NCBI GenBank assembly: GCA_944320305.1 | Contig: CALUGW010000002.1 | Span: 62,001 to 126,000, forward strand | DNA length: 64,000 nucleotides | Direction: 5' to 3' | DNA from: an uncultured Prevotella sp. | Lineage (GTDB): Bacteria; Bacteroidota; Bacteroidia; Bacteroidales; Bacteroidaceae | Shown: positions 24,243 through 34,040 of the stretch, one piece after another | How the letters are laid out: the number at the start of each line of letters is the position of its first letter | How positions within the stretch are numbered: the first letter of the stretch is position 1 | Translations under genes and position numbers: made by a program | Notes under the pieces: generated by a model | What the model was told of the DNA's origin: nothing | Databases searched by the model: none | What the model saw: the letters and a program-made list of their open reading frames with translations, nothing else

Positions 24243-25850
24243 ATGACACAACTGTTACTGAATGTGGATGCCGCGGCCGTTGACTGGGCCAGGGCGCAGT
24301 TCGCCCTCACGGCTATTTACCACTGGCTGTTCGTCCCGCTGACGCTGGGACTGGCCGTCATCATGGGCATAGCCGAGACCTGCTACTACCGCACGCGCAA
24401 GCGCTTCTGGCGCGACACGGCCCGCTTCTGGCAGCGCCTCTTCGGCGTCAACTTCGCCATGGGCGTGGCCACGGGCATCATCCTCGAGTTCGAGTTCGGC
24501 ACCAACTGGAGCAACTACTCGTGGTTCGTGGGCGACATATTCGGCGCCCCGCTGGCCATCGAGGGCATCGTGGCCTTCTTCATGGAGTCCACTTTCGTGG
24601 CCGTGATGTACTTCGGGTGGAACAAGGTGTCGCGCGGCTTCCACCTGGCCTCCACCTGGCTCACCGGCATCGGGGCCACGCTGTCGGCCTGGTGGATTCT
24701 GGTGGCCAACGCCTGGATGCAGAATCCGGTGGGCTGCGGCTTCAACCCCGACACCATGCGCAACGAGATGACCTCGTTTGCCGACGTGGCGCTGTCGCCG
24801 ATGGCCGTAGACAAGTTCTTCCACACCGTCACCTCGTCGTGGATCATCGGCGCGCTGTTCGTCGTGGCCGTGAGCTGCTACTACCTCATGCGCGGCCGCC
24901 ACACCAAGCTGGCGGTGGAGAGCGTCAAGATTGGCGGCACGGTGGGCCTCGCCGCCTCGCTGCTGGCGCTCCACACCGGCGACAGCTCGGCCTACCAGGT
25001 GGCGCAGAAGCAGCCCATGAAGCTGGCCGCCATGGAGGCTCTCTACGACGGCGGCAAGAGCCGGCCGCTCACGGTGGTGGCGTGGGTCAACCCCCTCAGC
25101 CAGCCCGACTATGCCGCCGGAGGCGAGCCGCCGCTACAGGTGGCCATACCCTCGGGGCTGTCATTCCTGGCCACGCGCAGCGCTGACGGCTTCGTGCCCG
25201 GCGTCAACGACCTGCTCAACGGCGGCTACACGCTGCCCGACGGCAGCAAGGCTCCGTCGACGGACGACAAGATAATGCGCGGCAAACGGGCCATACTGGC
25301 CCTGAAGGAGTACCGCGAGCTGAAGGCCAAAGACGAGCGCGAATACCTCAGCGGCGAGGAGTGCGAGCGCCAGATGGTGCTCCGCCGCATACTGAAGGCC
25401 GAGATGCCCTACTTCGGCTACGGCTACCTGCAGGACAAGTCGCAGGCCGTGCCCTACATCCCCGTGTGCTTCTGGGCCTTCAGGCTCATGGTGGGGCTTG
25501 GCACGCTGTTCATCGTGTTCTTCGCGGCCGTGCTCTTCATCGTCTTCCGCCGCGACATCAGCCGCTGCCGCTGGCTCCACATAGCCGCCCTGGCCATGTT
25601 GCCCCTGGGCTACGTGGCCAGCGAGTCGGGATGGATTGTGGCCGAGATGGGCCGCCAGCCGTGGGCCATACAGGACATGATGCCCACGTGGGTGGGCGTT
25701 AGCGACATCGGGTCGGGCGGCGTGGCGCTGACGTTCTTCATCTTCCTGGCCCTGTTCACAACGCTCCTGGCGGTGGAAATAAACATACTGCGCAAGCAGA
25801 TAAAGAAAGGGCCTGAGGAGAGCCGGGATGAAACAAAGGCCAAGGAATAA
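24243..25850 (+). CDS. cydA: Cytochrome bd ubiquinol oxidase subunit I
   Basis: This quinol-oxidising subunit has 535 residues. The heme ligand His27 lies in RAQFALTAIYHWLFVPLTLG. The second conserved region is FHTVTSSWIIGALFV, and ESGWIVAEMGRQPW is the third signature. It oxidises menaquinol and reduces oxygen at very low tension together with CydB, in the inner membrane. The start was placed at ATG 24243 (MTQLLLNVDA), the normal N-terminus of the family. The frame extends upstream into the DUF4492 gene but without family likeness. Confidence 0.96.
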   Translation: MTQLLLNVDAAAVDWARAQFALTAIYHWLFVPLTLGLAVIMGIAETCYYRTRKRFWRDTARFWQRLFGVNFAMGVATGIILEFEFGTNWSNYSWFVGDIFGAPLAIEGIVAFFMESTFVAVMYFGWNKVSRGFHLASTWLTGIGATLSAWWILVANAWMQNPVGCGFNPDTMRNEMTSFADVALSPMAVDKFFHTVTSSWIIGALFVVAVSCYYLMRGRHTKLAVESVKIGGTVGLAASLLALHTGDSSAYQVAQKQPMKLAAMEALYDGGKSRPLTVVAWVNPLSQPDYAAGGEPPLQVAIPSGLSFLATRSADGFVPGVNDLLNGGYTLPDGSKAPSTDDKIMRGKRAILALKEYRELKAKDEREYLSGEECERQMVLRRILKAEMPYFGYGYLQDKSQAVPYIPVCFWAFRLMVGLGTLFIVFFAAVLFIVFRRDISRCRWLHIAALAMLPLGYVASESGWIVAEMGRQPWAIQDMMPTWVGVSDIGSGGVALTFFIFLALFTTLLAVEINILRKQIKKGPEESRDETKAKE

Positions 25851-25898
25851 AGCCCCAAAGGCCCCTAAAGTTAAAAGCCACAATAAAAACAAAACATC

Positions 25899-27041
25899 AT
25901 GGACTACGCATCATTGCAACAATACTGGTGGTTCCTCGTGTCATTGCTCGGCGGAATCCTCGTCTTCCTGCTCTTCGTCCAGGGCGGAAACTCACAGCTG
26001 TTCTCAATCGGGCGCACCGAAGAGGAGCGCCGCCTGCTGGTGAACTCCACCGGGCGCAAGTGGGAATTCACGTTCACCACGCTCGTGACGTTCGGCGGAG
26101 CGTTCTTCGCCTCGTTCCCGCTGTTCTACAGCACGAGCTTCGGCGGAGCCTACTGGCTGTGGATGCTCATCCTGCTGTCGTTCGTGTTGCAGGCCGTGAG
26201 CTACGAGTTCCAGCACAAGCTGGGCAACCTGCTGGGCACGCGCACCTTCCAGTGGTTCCTCGTGGCCAACGGCATCATTGGGCCGCTGCTGCTCGGCGGA
26301 GCCGTGGCCACATTCTTCAACGGCTCAAACTTCATCGTCGAGAAGAACAACCTGATAACCGACGGAATGCCCATCATCAGCCGCTGGGCCAACGCCAGCC
26401 ACGGACTCGACGCCCTGCTGAACCCGTGGAACCTCATACTGGCCTTCGCCGTGTTCTTCCTCGCCCGCGCGCTCGGCCTGCTCTACTTCATCAACAATGT
26501 CAACGACGACGCCATACGCCGGCGCTCGCGCCGCCGCACGGCGGTCAACGCCGTGCCGTTCCTGGTGTTCTTCGTGGCGTTTCTGGTGCGCACGCTGCTC
26601 AAGGACGGCTTCGCCGCCGACGCCGTGACAGGCAGGATAACCGTCGAGCCGCTGAAGTATCTCACCAACTTCACCGAAATGTGGTATGTCTCGGCAGCGC
26701 TCCTCGCCGGAATGGCGCTCGTGCTCTACGGCATCGGGCGCACGGCGGCGTCGGAGACATACACGCGCGGCATCTGGCCGGCAGGCGCCGGCACCGCGCT
26801 CACGGTCTGCGCCCTGCTGCTCTGCGCCGGATGGAACGGCACAGCCTACTATCCCTCCACGGCCGACCTGCAAAGCTCGCTCACCATCGCCAACTCATGC
26901 AGCAGCGAGTTCACCCTGCGCACCATGGCATACGTGAGCATCTTCATCCCCTTTGTGCTCGCGTACATATTCTACGCATGGCGCTCCATCGACAGAAAGA
27001 AGATTGACAAGGCGGAAATAGCCAAAGACGAGGCTTACTGA
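25899..27041 (+). CDS. cydB: Cytochrome bd ubiquinol oxidase subunit II
   Basis: This is a 380-residue membrane protein of the CydB family. It begins YWWFLVSLLGGILVFLLFVQGG and contains RKWEFTFTTLVTFGGAFFA and SYEFQHKLGNLLGTRTFQ. It pairs with CydA to bind the hemes of cytochrome bd. It lies 48 bases after cydA in the same operon and has a normal length for Bacteroidetes CydB. It would give microaerobic respiration and oxygen scavenging in an otherwise anaerobic lifestyle. Confidence 0.95.
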   Translation: MDYASLQQYWWFLVSLLGGILVFLLFVQGGNSQLFSIGRTEEERRLLVNSTGRKWEFTFTTLVTFGGAFFASFPLFYSTSFGGAYWLWMLILLSFVLQAVSYEFQHKLGNLLGTRTFQWFLVANGIIGPLLLGGAVATFFNGSNFIVEKNNLITDGMPIISRWANASHGLDALLNPWNLILAFAVFFLARALGLLYFINNVNDDAIRRRSRRRTAVNAVPFLVFFVAFLVRTLLKDGFAADAVTGRITVEPLKYLTNFTEMWYVSAALLAGMALVLYGIGRTAASETYTRGIWPAGAGTALTVCALLLCAGWNGTAYYPSTADLQSSLTIANSCSSEFTLRTMAYVSIFIPFVLAYIFYAWRSIDRKKIDKAEIAKDEAY

Positions 27042-27097
27042 AAAGCGCCGGCCGACCGGAGCGACCGGCCGCGACAACACATAAAAGGCAACAAGAC

Positions 27098-27733
27098 ATG
27101 ACACCGACAGAAACAAGAAACGAACGGCTTGCCCTCCACCTGATACGCCATCTGGAGCGGCGCAACATGACAGCATACTACTGCCCGACAGCCCAAGAGG
27201 CCGTGGCCAAGGTCAACGAGCTTATTCCGGACGGAGCCTCAGTGACCTGGGGCGGCTCGATGACCGTGCGCGACATGGGCATACCCGCCGCGCTGCACGC
27301 CCGCGGCACTCTCGACGTGATGGACCGCGACCTGGCCGGCAGCCGCGAGGAGGCACAGGCCATCTACCGCAAGGCCTTCACCGCCGACTACTACCTCTCC
27401 GGCGCCAACGCCATCAGCGAGGACGGGGTGATCATCAACATCGACGGCACGGGCAACCGCGTGGCCGCAATCACCTTCGGACCGCAGCACGTGATCTTCG
27501 TCATCGGCCTCAACAAGGTGGCACAGACAGCCGACGCCGCCCTGGCACGCGCCCGCTCGACGGCATCGCCCGTCAATGCCGCGCGCTTCGACATACAGAC
27601 CCCGTGCCACACCGACGGCGTTTGCCACAACTGCAACGCCGCAGACTGCATCTGCAACTACATCCACTTTCTGCGCAACTCGCCCGGACACAGGCACACG
27701 GTCATACTCGTAGGAGGCAGCTGGGGATATTAA
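27098..27733 (+). CDS. LUD-domain protein (lactate-utilisation, YkgG/LutC-like)
   Basis: This 211-residue protein has the LUD/DUF162 core: ASVTWGGSMTVRDMGIPAAL, YYLSGANAISEDGVIINIDG and ITFGPQHVIFVIGLNKV. A Cys-rich tail (CHTDGVCHNCNAADCICN) may hold a metal or Fe-S site. LUD proteins act in lactate oxidation, but this lone copy has no lutA/lutB partners beside it, so its role is open. It follows cydB by 56 bases and may be cotranscribed. Confidence 0.82.
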   Translation: MTPTETRNERLALHLIRHLERRNMTAYYCPTAQEAVAKVNELIPDGASVTWGGSMTVRDMGIPAALHARGTLDVMDRDLAGSREEAQAIYRKAFTADYYLSGANAISEDGVIINIDGTGNRVAAITFGPQHVIFVIGLNKVAQTADAALARARSTASPVNAARFDIQTPCHTDGVCHNCNAADCICNYIHFLRNSPGHRHTVILVGGSWGY

Positions 27734-27752
27734 TATAATGTGGAATTAGGAA

Positions 27753-27855
27753 TTTTGAGTTTTGAATTGTCGCGCAAGCGCATCTGCAGGATGCCGTTCA
27801 ATTCAACAAACGGGCATTTAGCAATCGCGCTTGCGCGACAATTCAAAACTCAAAA
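27753..27855. repeat. Perfect 28-bp inverted repeat between the LUD gene and topB
   Basis: The arm at 27753-27780 (TTTTGAGTTTTGAATTGTCG then CGCAAGCG) is exactly complementary to 27828-27855, around a 47-base loop. The right arm continues into further CAAAACTCAAAATTCAAAAC copies up to the start of topB. Confidence 0.75.
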
Positions 27856-27876
27856 CTCAAAATTCAAAACTAAAAT

Positions 27877-29916
27877 ATGATAGTTTGCATCGCCGAAAAG
27901 CCGAGCGTTGCACGCGACATCGCGCGCATTCTCGGCGCAACGGCCAGCCATAACGGCTACATCGAGGGCAACGGATACCAGGTGACATGGACCTTCGGCC
28001 ACCTGTGCACGCTCAAAGAGCCCGACGACTACAACCCGCTCTGGAAGCGGTGGAGCCTCGGCGCACTGCCCATGATACCCAAGCGCTTCGGCATAAAGCT
28101 CATCGACGACGAGGGAATAAGGCGGCAGTTCGCCGTGATAGAGAAGCTCATGCAGGCCGCCGACGGCATAATAAACTGCGGCGACGCCGGACAGGAGGGC
28201 GAGCTGATACAGCGCTGGGTGATGCAGAAGGCCAAGGCCACCTGCCCCGTGAAGCGTCTGTGGATCTCGTCGATGACAGACGAAGCCATTACGGAGGGAT
28301 TCCGCACGCTCAAGGACCAGGCCGACTACCAGCCGCTCTACCTCGCCGGACTGAGCAGAGCCATCGGCGACTGGATTCTGGGCATGAACGCCACGCGCCT
28401 CTACACGCTTAAGTACGGCCAGAACCGCCAGGTGCTGAGCATCGGACGGGTGCAGACGCCCACCCTCGCGCTCATTGTCAACAGGCAGAAGGAGATTGAG
28501 AACTTCAAGCCCGAGGCCTACTGGATTCTCGCCACGACCTACCGCGACACCGTGTTCAGCGCCACCAAGGGCAAGTTCACAGACAAAGAGGAGGGCGAGA
28601 GGTTTCTGCAGACCATCACCGGCGAGCCGTTCACCGTGACCGACGTGCAGAAGAAGAACGGCACCGAGGCCCCGCCACACCTCTACGACCTGACGTCGCT
28701 GCAGGTGGACTGCAACAAAAAGTTCGGCATGAGCGCCGAGCTGACGCTCAACACCATACAGTCTCTCTACGAGAAGAAGCTCACGACATATCCCCGCGTG
28801 GACACGCAGTACCTCAGCGACGACATCTATCCCAAGTGCGCGGCCACCCTTTCGGGCCTCAGGGGCTACGAGCCTCTCACGCAGCCTCTGGCCGGCAAGC
28901 CGCTGAGGAAGTCGAAAAAGGTGTTCGACTCAAGCAAGGTCACCGACCACCACGCCATCATTCCCACGGGCGTTCCGGCCGTCGGCCTCACCGACATGGA
29001 GCGCCACGTCTACGACCTTGTGGCCCGCCGCTTCATCAGCGCGTTCTATCCCGACTGCAAGTTCGCCACAACCACAGTGCTCGGCAAGGCCGGCGGCGTG
29101 GAGTTCAAGACCTCCGGCAAGACAATACTGGCCACGGGCTGGCGCGACGTCTACGCCAAGGACGCGCCTGCGGCGGCAGACGACGACAGGAAAGGCGGCG
29201 ACGAGGAGCGCACCCTGCCCCAATTTGCCGTGGGAGAGAGCGGGCCTCACACGTCGAGCCTCACCGAGAGATGGACCACGCCGCCCAAGTTCTATACCGA
29301 GGCCACACTGCTGCGCGCCATGGAGACGGCCGGAAAGTTTGTTGAAGACGAGGAGCTGCGGGCCGCCCTGAAAGAAAACGGCATCGGCCGGCCGTCGTCG
29401 CGCGCCGGAATAATAGAGACTCTCTTCAAGCGCCACTACATAAAGCGCGAGCGGAGCAACCTCATCGCCACGCCCACAGGCGTCGAACTGATTGACACAA
29501 TAAAGGAGGAGCTGCTCAAAAGCTGCGAGCTGACAGGCATCTGGGAGAAGAAGCTGCGCGACATAGAGCACAAGAAGTATGACGCGGGGCAGTTCATCGA
29601 GGAGCTGAAACAGCAGATCAGCACCATCGTGAACGATGTGCTGGCCGACAACACCGGTCGCCATGTCACCGTGATGAGCGAAGACGACCTGAAGAAAAAG
29701 CTCGCCCCGAAAGTGGCCCAGGCGCCCAAGCCGCGCCCGGCACGCCGTCAGGCCGCAAAGACAAAGGCCGCGGCGCCCGACGACAGCATCATCGGCAAGC
29801 CATGCCCCGAGTGCGGACGCGGCACAATCATCAAGGGGCGGACGGCCTACGGGTGCAGCCGCTGGCGCGAGGGATGCACATTCCGCCTGCCTTTCGGCGA
29901 GGGGAAGAAGGCTTAG
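27877..29916 (+). CDS. topB: DNA topoisomerase III (type IA)
   Basis: This 679-residue enzyme relaxes negatively supercoiled DNA and resolves linked molecules. It has the Toprim domain (IVCIAEKPSVARDIARIL, acidic GDAGQEGELI), the decoration IGRVQTPTLALIV and the active-site tyrosine in LTTYPRVDTQYLSDD. A C-terminal zinc-ribbon-like module follows (CPECGRGTIIKGRTAYGCS). The start ATG follows directly on the inverted-repeat region. The copy is full length and looks chromosomal. Confidence 0.95.
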   Translation: MIVCIAEKPSVARDIARILGATASHNGYIEGNGYQVTWTFGHLCTLKEPDDYNPLWKRWSLGALPMIPKRFGIKLIDDEGIRRQFAVIEKLMQAADGIINCGDAGQEGELIQRWVMQKAKATCPVKRLWISSMTDEAITEGFRTLKDQADYQPLYLAGLSRAIGDWILGMNATRLYTLKYGQNRQVLSIGRVQTPTLALIVNRQKEIENFKPEAYWILATTYRDTVFSATKGKFTDKEEGERFLQTITGEPFTVTDVQKKNGTEAPPHLYDLTSLQVDCNKKFGMSAELTLNTIQSLYEKKLTTYPRVDTQYLSDDIYPKCAATLSGLRGYEPLTQPLAGKPLRKSKKVFDSSKVTDHHAIIPTGVPAVGLTDMERHVYDLVARRFISAFYPDCKFATTTVLGKAGGVEFKTSGKTILATGWRDVYAKDAPAAADDDRKGGDEERTLPQFAVGESGPHTSSLTERWTTPPKFYTEATLLRAMETAGKFVEDEELRAALKENGIGRPSSRAGIIETLFKRHYIKRERSNLIATPTGVELIDTIKEELLKSCELTGIWEKKLRDIEHKKYDAGQFIEELKQQISTIVNDVLADNTGRHVTVMSEDDLKKKLAPKVAQAPKPRPARRQAAKTKAAAPDDSIIGKPCPECGRGTIIKGRTAYGCSRWREGCTFRLPFGEGKKA

Positions 29917-30043
29917 GCGGCACAGGGCGCCTGCAACTCCTATGCCTCTCCGGCAACAGCCGAACCCCGCAAAAAGCCAAAAAACCGCCCAGCCACGGCT
30001 CTTCCGGATAATAAAAACGCCGCAGGCGCGTTATTCTTAAGGT

Positions 30044-32107
30044 ATGGAACGCACATTAACCATAGCAGCGACAGTCGCGCTCTGCATCCTCCTTTGCGGA
30101 TGCGGGGCCGACTCCCACATGAAGAAAGGCGACAAATTCTTCGCCCTCGGCGAATATTTTGACGCCGCGAGCCACTACAAAAAGGCCTACTCGGCCACCC
30201 CGCCAAAGGAAAGGCCGCTGCGCGGGCAGCGCGCCCTGAAGCTGGCCGAGTGCTACCGCCGCATAAACTACACCCAGAAGGCCATCGCGGCCTACAACAA
30301 CGCCCTGCGCTACAAGCAGGCCGACAGCCTCACCCACCTGCGCCTTGCACAGCAGCTGATGAAGACCGGCAACTACAAGGAGGCCGCCAAGCAGTTCCAG
30401 ACGGCTCTCGACAGCCTGCCGGGCAGCCGTCTCGCCGCCGCCGGACTGCGCTCGGCGCGCATGGCCCCGCAGTGGAAGGAGGAGGGGTCGCAGTACACCG
30501 TGAAGCGCGAAGACTTCTTCAACTCGCGCCGCGCGGACTACTCGCCCATGCTCGCCGGCGACGCTGGCGACCAGCTATACTTCACCTCGACACGCACCGA
30601 CGCCAAGGGCGACGAGCTGAGCGGCATCACCGGCATGATGAACGGCGACATCTTCGTGGCGACAAAAGACGAGAACGGCAAGTGGCAGAAGCCCCAGGCC
30701 ATCGACACAGAGCTAAACTCGGAATTCGACGAGGGAGCCTGCTCGTTCACACCCGACGGAAAGACAATGTATCTCACCCAGTGCACCACCGACCCGCAGT
30801 ACCCGCGCTACGCCACCATCTGCACATCGGCGCGGGCCGACGCCTCGTGGGGCAAGTCGAACGTCATAGAAATCACCAAAGACACGCTCTCCAGCTTCGC
30901 CCATCCGGCGGTGTCGCCCGACGGCGAGTGGCTCTACTTCACCAGCGACATGCCCGGAGGCATGGGCGGACTCGACATCTGGCGCGTGCGGCTGACTGAC
31001 GTCGGAACAGGCGGCGTCGAGAATCTGGGCGAGCCGATAAACACCGAGGGCGACGAGATGTTCCCCACGTTCCGCCCCAACGGCGACCTCTACTTCTCGT
31101 CAGACGGCCACCCCGGCATGGGCGGGCTCGACATCTTCATAGCCAAGCCCGACTCCGCCGGAGGCACATGGCACATTGAGCACCCCGGATACCCGCTCAA
31201 CTCGCAGGGCGACGACTTCGGAATGACTTTCGAGGGACCGCACAACCGGGGCTACTTCTCGTCAAACCGGGGCGACGGCAAGGGCTGGGACCACATCTAC
31301 AGCTTCCTCAACCCCGAAATCGTGCAGACCGTAAAGGGCTGGGTCTACGAGCAGGAGGGCTACGAGCTGCCCCAGGCCGTGGTCTACATGGTGGGCAACG
31401 ACGGCACCAACCTCAAGCTCAGCGTCAAGGGCGACGGCTCGTTCACTCAGCCCATAAAGCCCGGAGTGGACTACGTGCTGCTCGGCACCTGCAAGGGATT
31501 CCTAAACCACAAGGAGCAGCTGCGCGTCGAGCCGGTCACGGAGTCTGAGGAATACGTCCTGCAGTTCCCCCTGGCCTCCATCACCGCCCCGGTGCTCATA
31601 GACAACATCTTCTACGACTTCGACAAGGCCACGCTGCGCCCCGAGTCGACCAAAGCCCTCGACGAGCTGATCAAGCTGCTCAACGAGAACCCCAACGTCA
31701 CCATCGAGCTGTCGGCCCACTGCGACTACCGGGGCGCCATCGAGTACAACCGCGTGCTCTCGCAGAAACGCGCCGAGAGCGTGGTCAACTACCTCGTGGA
31801 GCACGGCATAGCCGCCGACCGCCTCTCGCCCGTGGGCTACGGCAAGGAGAAGCCCAAGACCATACGCAAGAAGCTCACCGAGACCTACCCCTTCCTCAAG
31901 GAGAACGACGTGCTCACCGAGGACTTCATAAAGAAGCTCAAGCCCGAGGAGCAGGAGATATGCAACCAGCTCAACCGCCGCACCGAGTTCATCGTGCTGC
32001 GCACCACCTACGGCATGTTCGACGAGAAGGGCAACCTGAAGAACCCGCCGCAGCCCAAGGCCGACGCCGAGACCGAGCAGCCCGAGCCGGAATGGTCGCC
32101 GTGGTGA
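30044..32107 (+). CDS. porE: PorE-like type IX secretion lipoprotein (TPR, PD40, CRD, OmpA)
   Basis: This 687-residue outer-membrane lipoprotein has a signal peptide with lipobox LCGC, acylated at Cys20. TPR helices cover about 24-130. PD40/WD40-like beta-propeller repeats cover about 160-420 (AHPAVSPDGEWLYFTSDMPG, FPTFRPNGDLYFSSDGHPGM). A regulatory-like beta domain lies at about 430-510. A C-terminal OmpA peptidoglycan-binding domain follows, with YDFDKATLRPESTKALDELI and YRGAIEYNRVLSQKRAESV. This domain order is that of PorE (PG1058) of the type IX secretion system. Other OmpA-PD40 proteins exist, so the symbol is a best match. Confidence 0.8.
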   Translation: MERTLTIAATVALCILLCGCGADSHMKKGDKFFALGEYFDAASHYKKAYSATPPKERPLRGQRALKLAECYRRINYTQKAIAAYNNALRYKQADSLTHLRLAQQLMKTGNYKEAAKQFQTALDSLPGSRLAAAGLRSARMAPQWKEEGSQYTVKREDFFNSRRADYSPMLAGDAGDQLYFTSTRTDAKGDELSGITGMMNGDIFVATKDENGKWQKPQAIDTELNSEFDEGACSFTPDGKTMYLTQCTTDPQYPRYATICTSARADASWGKSNVIEITKDTLSSFAHPAVSPDGEWLYFTSDMPGGMGGLDIWRVRLTDVGTGGVENLGEPINTEGDEMFPTFRPNGDLYFSSDGHPGMGGLDIFIAKPDSAGGTWHIEHPGYPLNSQGDDFGMTFEGPHNRGYFSSNRGDGKGWDHIYSFLNPEIVQTVKGWVYEQEGYELPQAVVYMVGNDGTNLKLSVKGDGSFTQPIKPGVDYVLLGTCKGFLNHKEQLRVEPVTESEEYVLQFPLASITAPVLIDNIFYDFDKATLRPESTKALDELIKLLNENPNVTIELSAHCDYRGAIEYNRVLSQKRAESVVNYLVEHGIAADRLSPVGYGKEKPKTIRKKLTETYPFLKENDVLTEDFIKKLKPEEQEICNQLNRRTEFIVLRTTYGMFDEKGNLKNPPQPKADAETEQPEPEWSPW

Positions 32108-32240
32108 GCCGCCGCGCGGCACGCGCGGAAGTGTATAAATATGCAGTCTGCACCGCGCCCCGGCACACCCCGACGGGCCGCCAAAACCGTCTTGAAAGGC
32201 GTTTTCCAGGAGGCTTCGTAACCGTCTGGCTGTCAACGGG

Positions 32241-32328
32241 TTGCAAAATAGGCTATTTTGGCCGCCAATATAGGCCATATTGCACCGTGAAATAGGCCAT
32301 TTCGCAATGCAATATGGCCTATATTGGA
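32241..32328. repeat. Interspersed element copy D: four exact-length 22-bp modules
   Basis: Modules begin at 32241, 32263, 32285 and 32307. The second starts CGCCAATATAGGCCATATTG and the fourth ATGCAATATGGCCTATATTG. The array lies between porE and the methylase cassette. The rest of 32108-32546 has no supported gene. Confidence 0.8.
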
Positions 32329-32546
32329 AAACCGCCCGGCGCGTATCACCCGCCAAGACGGTTTTTATCGCTCTGAGACACGCTACAGCCGGTTGTATAA
32401 AACACGCATAGTATTGAATAAATATGCAACACCTTGCTGCGCACAAGCAACCAATTCCGGCACACCCACACAAAGACAACGACACGAAAAGGACGGCTTC
32501 TGCCATTTTATCAAGCACAGAACTGACGAAAAAAGAATATTTTTCG

Positions 32547-32554
32547 TACCTTTG
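32547..32554 (+). promoter_or_regulatory. -7 box TACCTTTG of the methylase cassette
   Basis: TACCTTTG matches the consensus. It lies downstream of the earliest possible ATG (32424), so the m6A methylase must start later, at 32574 or 32592. No -33 TTG is seen. Confidence 0.55.
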
Positions 32555-32591
32555 CAAAGATGGCGGCAACCATATGCAGCCACTGTCACAC

Positions 32592-34040
32592 ATGGCAACA
32601 AACCTCGGACAAGTCTACACAAAGCCGTCTGTGGCGCGCTACATGACCGGCCTGCTCACCCTGCCCAATGGCGCGAGGGTGCTCGACCCATGCTGCGGTC
32701 GCGGCGCATTCATCGACGCCCTGACGGCCACAGGCCGCTACCTCGTGGACGGAGTCGAGATAGACCCACAGAGCTATGAGGAGTGCCGCGACCGGGAGTC
32801 GCCATCGTGCCGCATCCACAATGCCGACTTTTTCTCATTCGACGCCACAGGCCAGTACGACGGAGTGGTGATGAACCCGCCATATGTGCGCCAGGAAGAG
32901 ATTGACTTGCTGGCCGACGGGTATGGCATCAGCAAGGAGAAACTGGCCGCCAAGGTGGGCACCGGGCTTGACGCAAAGGCCAACCTGTATATGTACTTCA
33001 CCATCCAGGCCCTCCGTGCGCTCAAGGATGGCGGCCAGCTGGTGGTAATTTTTCCCAACAGCTGGGAGCGCAGCCATTCCGGGGGGAAGTTCCGCAAAGC
33101 AATGGCCGCCCTCTGCCACGTTGAAGAGCATATTTCCGTGAGCGGCAATCCGTTCATAGGGGCGCCCATCGTTGATGTGGAGATACTGAAACTGCGGCGC
33201 GGCCACAGCAAGGCCGCCACCATATACAAAGAGATATTAATCGATGGCGACACTCTGACAGAACGGATGGACGACACAAAGAGCGCCGTAGGCTTCGCCA
33301 ACGCCGTGCCGCTGGCCTGGCTGGCCAGTGTGCGCCGCGGCAAGACCACGGGCTGCAACCGCCTATTCATAAACCCGCCGGTGAGGGAAAACCTGCGCGA
33401 CATACTGTCGAGTCCCAAGGACGTCAGCGGCTTCTCAACCGCCAACGCCGCAACAGACAAGTATCTCATGATAACGAGCCCGTCTGCGCCGTTGTCCGCA
33501 GAGACCAAAGCCTACCTGCAAGACTGCGCCCGATGGATAACCGGACGGCAGTGGCCCAAGTCACTCTATGAGCGCATACGGCGGTCGGAGTGCTGGTATG
33601 TCACGCCCGACATGACGCCCGGCCACGTCATTTTTCCATACATCATCCGCGAGAACATCCGCTTCATACGCAACGAACGCCGCCTGCTCACGCGCGACAA
33701 CTTCTACTCCATAACGTCGCCCATGCCCGCCAGCCTGCTCATGGCACTGCTCAACAACCACTATGTGTGGTATCAGCTGGAACAGTGCGGCAAGACCTAC
33801 GGCAACAACGTGCTCAAAGTGCAGAAGTATGACGTGGACAACCTCATGGTGATAAGCCCCGAACTTATATCAGCCGACGACAAGGCGGTCCTCTGCTCGC
33901 TTGCCGACGCACTCGCAGCCACCGCCGACACATCGTTGGTAGGGCGCATCACCGGCGTGCTCGCCAAGTATTACGCCATAGACGGCATAAAGACAATGTT
34001 TGAAAATGCAAGAAACCAACGGCTCCGCAAGCGCGCATGA
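32592..34040 (+). CDS. N6-adenine DNA methyltransferase (Eco57I/TaqI-like)
   Basis: This protein of about 482 residues transfers a methyl group from SAM to adenine N6 in DNA. It has the N-terminal motif X-like LGQVYTKPSVARYMTG, the SAM site VLDPCCGRGAF and the catalytic NPPY in DGVVMNPPYVRQEE. The C-terminal half would recognise DNA, with LLNNHYVWYQLEQCGKTYG typical of the TaqI/Eco57I group. Start: MATNLGQV at 32592 puts motif X at the N-terminus and gives a 31-base leader; 32574 is the alternative. Its 3' end overlaps the m5C methylase gene by 41 bases. It is the first gene of the three-gene modification/restriction cassette. Confidence 0.86.
   Translation: MATNLGQVYTKPSVARYMTGLLTLPNGARVLDPCCGRGAFIDALTATGRYLVDGVEIDPQSYEECRDRESPSCRIHNADFFSFDATGQYDGVVMNPPYVRQEEIDLLADGYGISKEKLAAKVGTGLDAKANLYMYFTIQALRALKDGGQLVVIFPNSWERSHSGGKFRKAMAALCHVEEHISVSGNPFIGAPIVDVEILKLRRGHSKAATIYKEILIDGDTLTERMDDTKSAVGFANAVPLAWLASVRRGKTTGCNRLFINPPVRENLRDILSSPKDVSGFSTANAATDKYLMITSPSAPLSAETKAYLQDCARWITGRQWPKSLYERIRRSECWYVTPDMTPGHVIFPYIIRENIRFIRNERRLLTRDNFYSITSPMPASLLMALLNNHYVWYQLEQCGKTYGNNVLKVQKYDVDNLMVISPELISADDKAVLCSLADALAATADTSLVGRITGVLAKYYAIDGIKTMFENARNQRLRKRA

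Noticed and set aside
27098..27733. Complete lactate utilisation operon (lutABC)
   Set aside because: Only the LUD-domain gene is present. The neighbouring genes are cydB and topB.
32424..32591. Upstream extension of the m6A methylase to ATG 32424
   Set aside because: The -7 box at 32547-32554 lies inside the extension, and the added residues have no family likeness. The later start was chosen.
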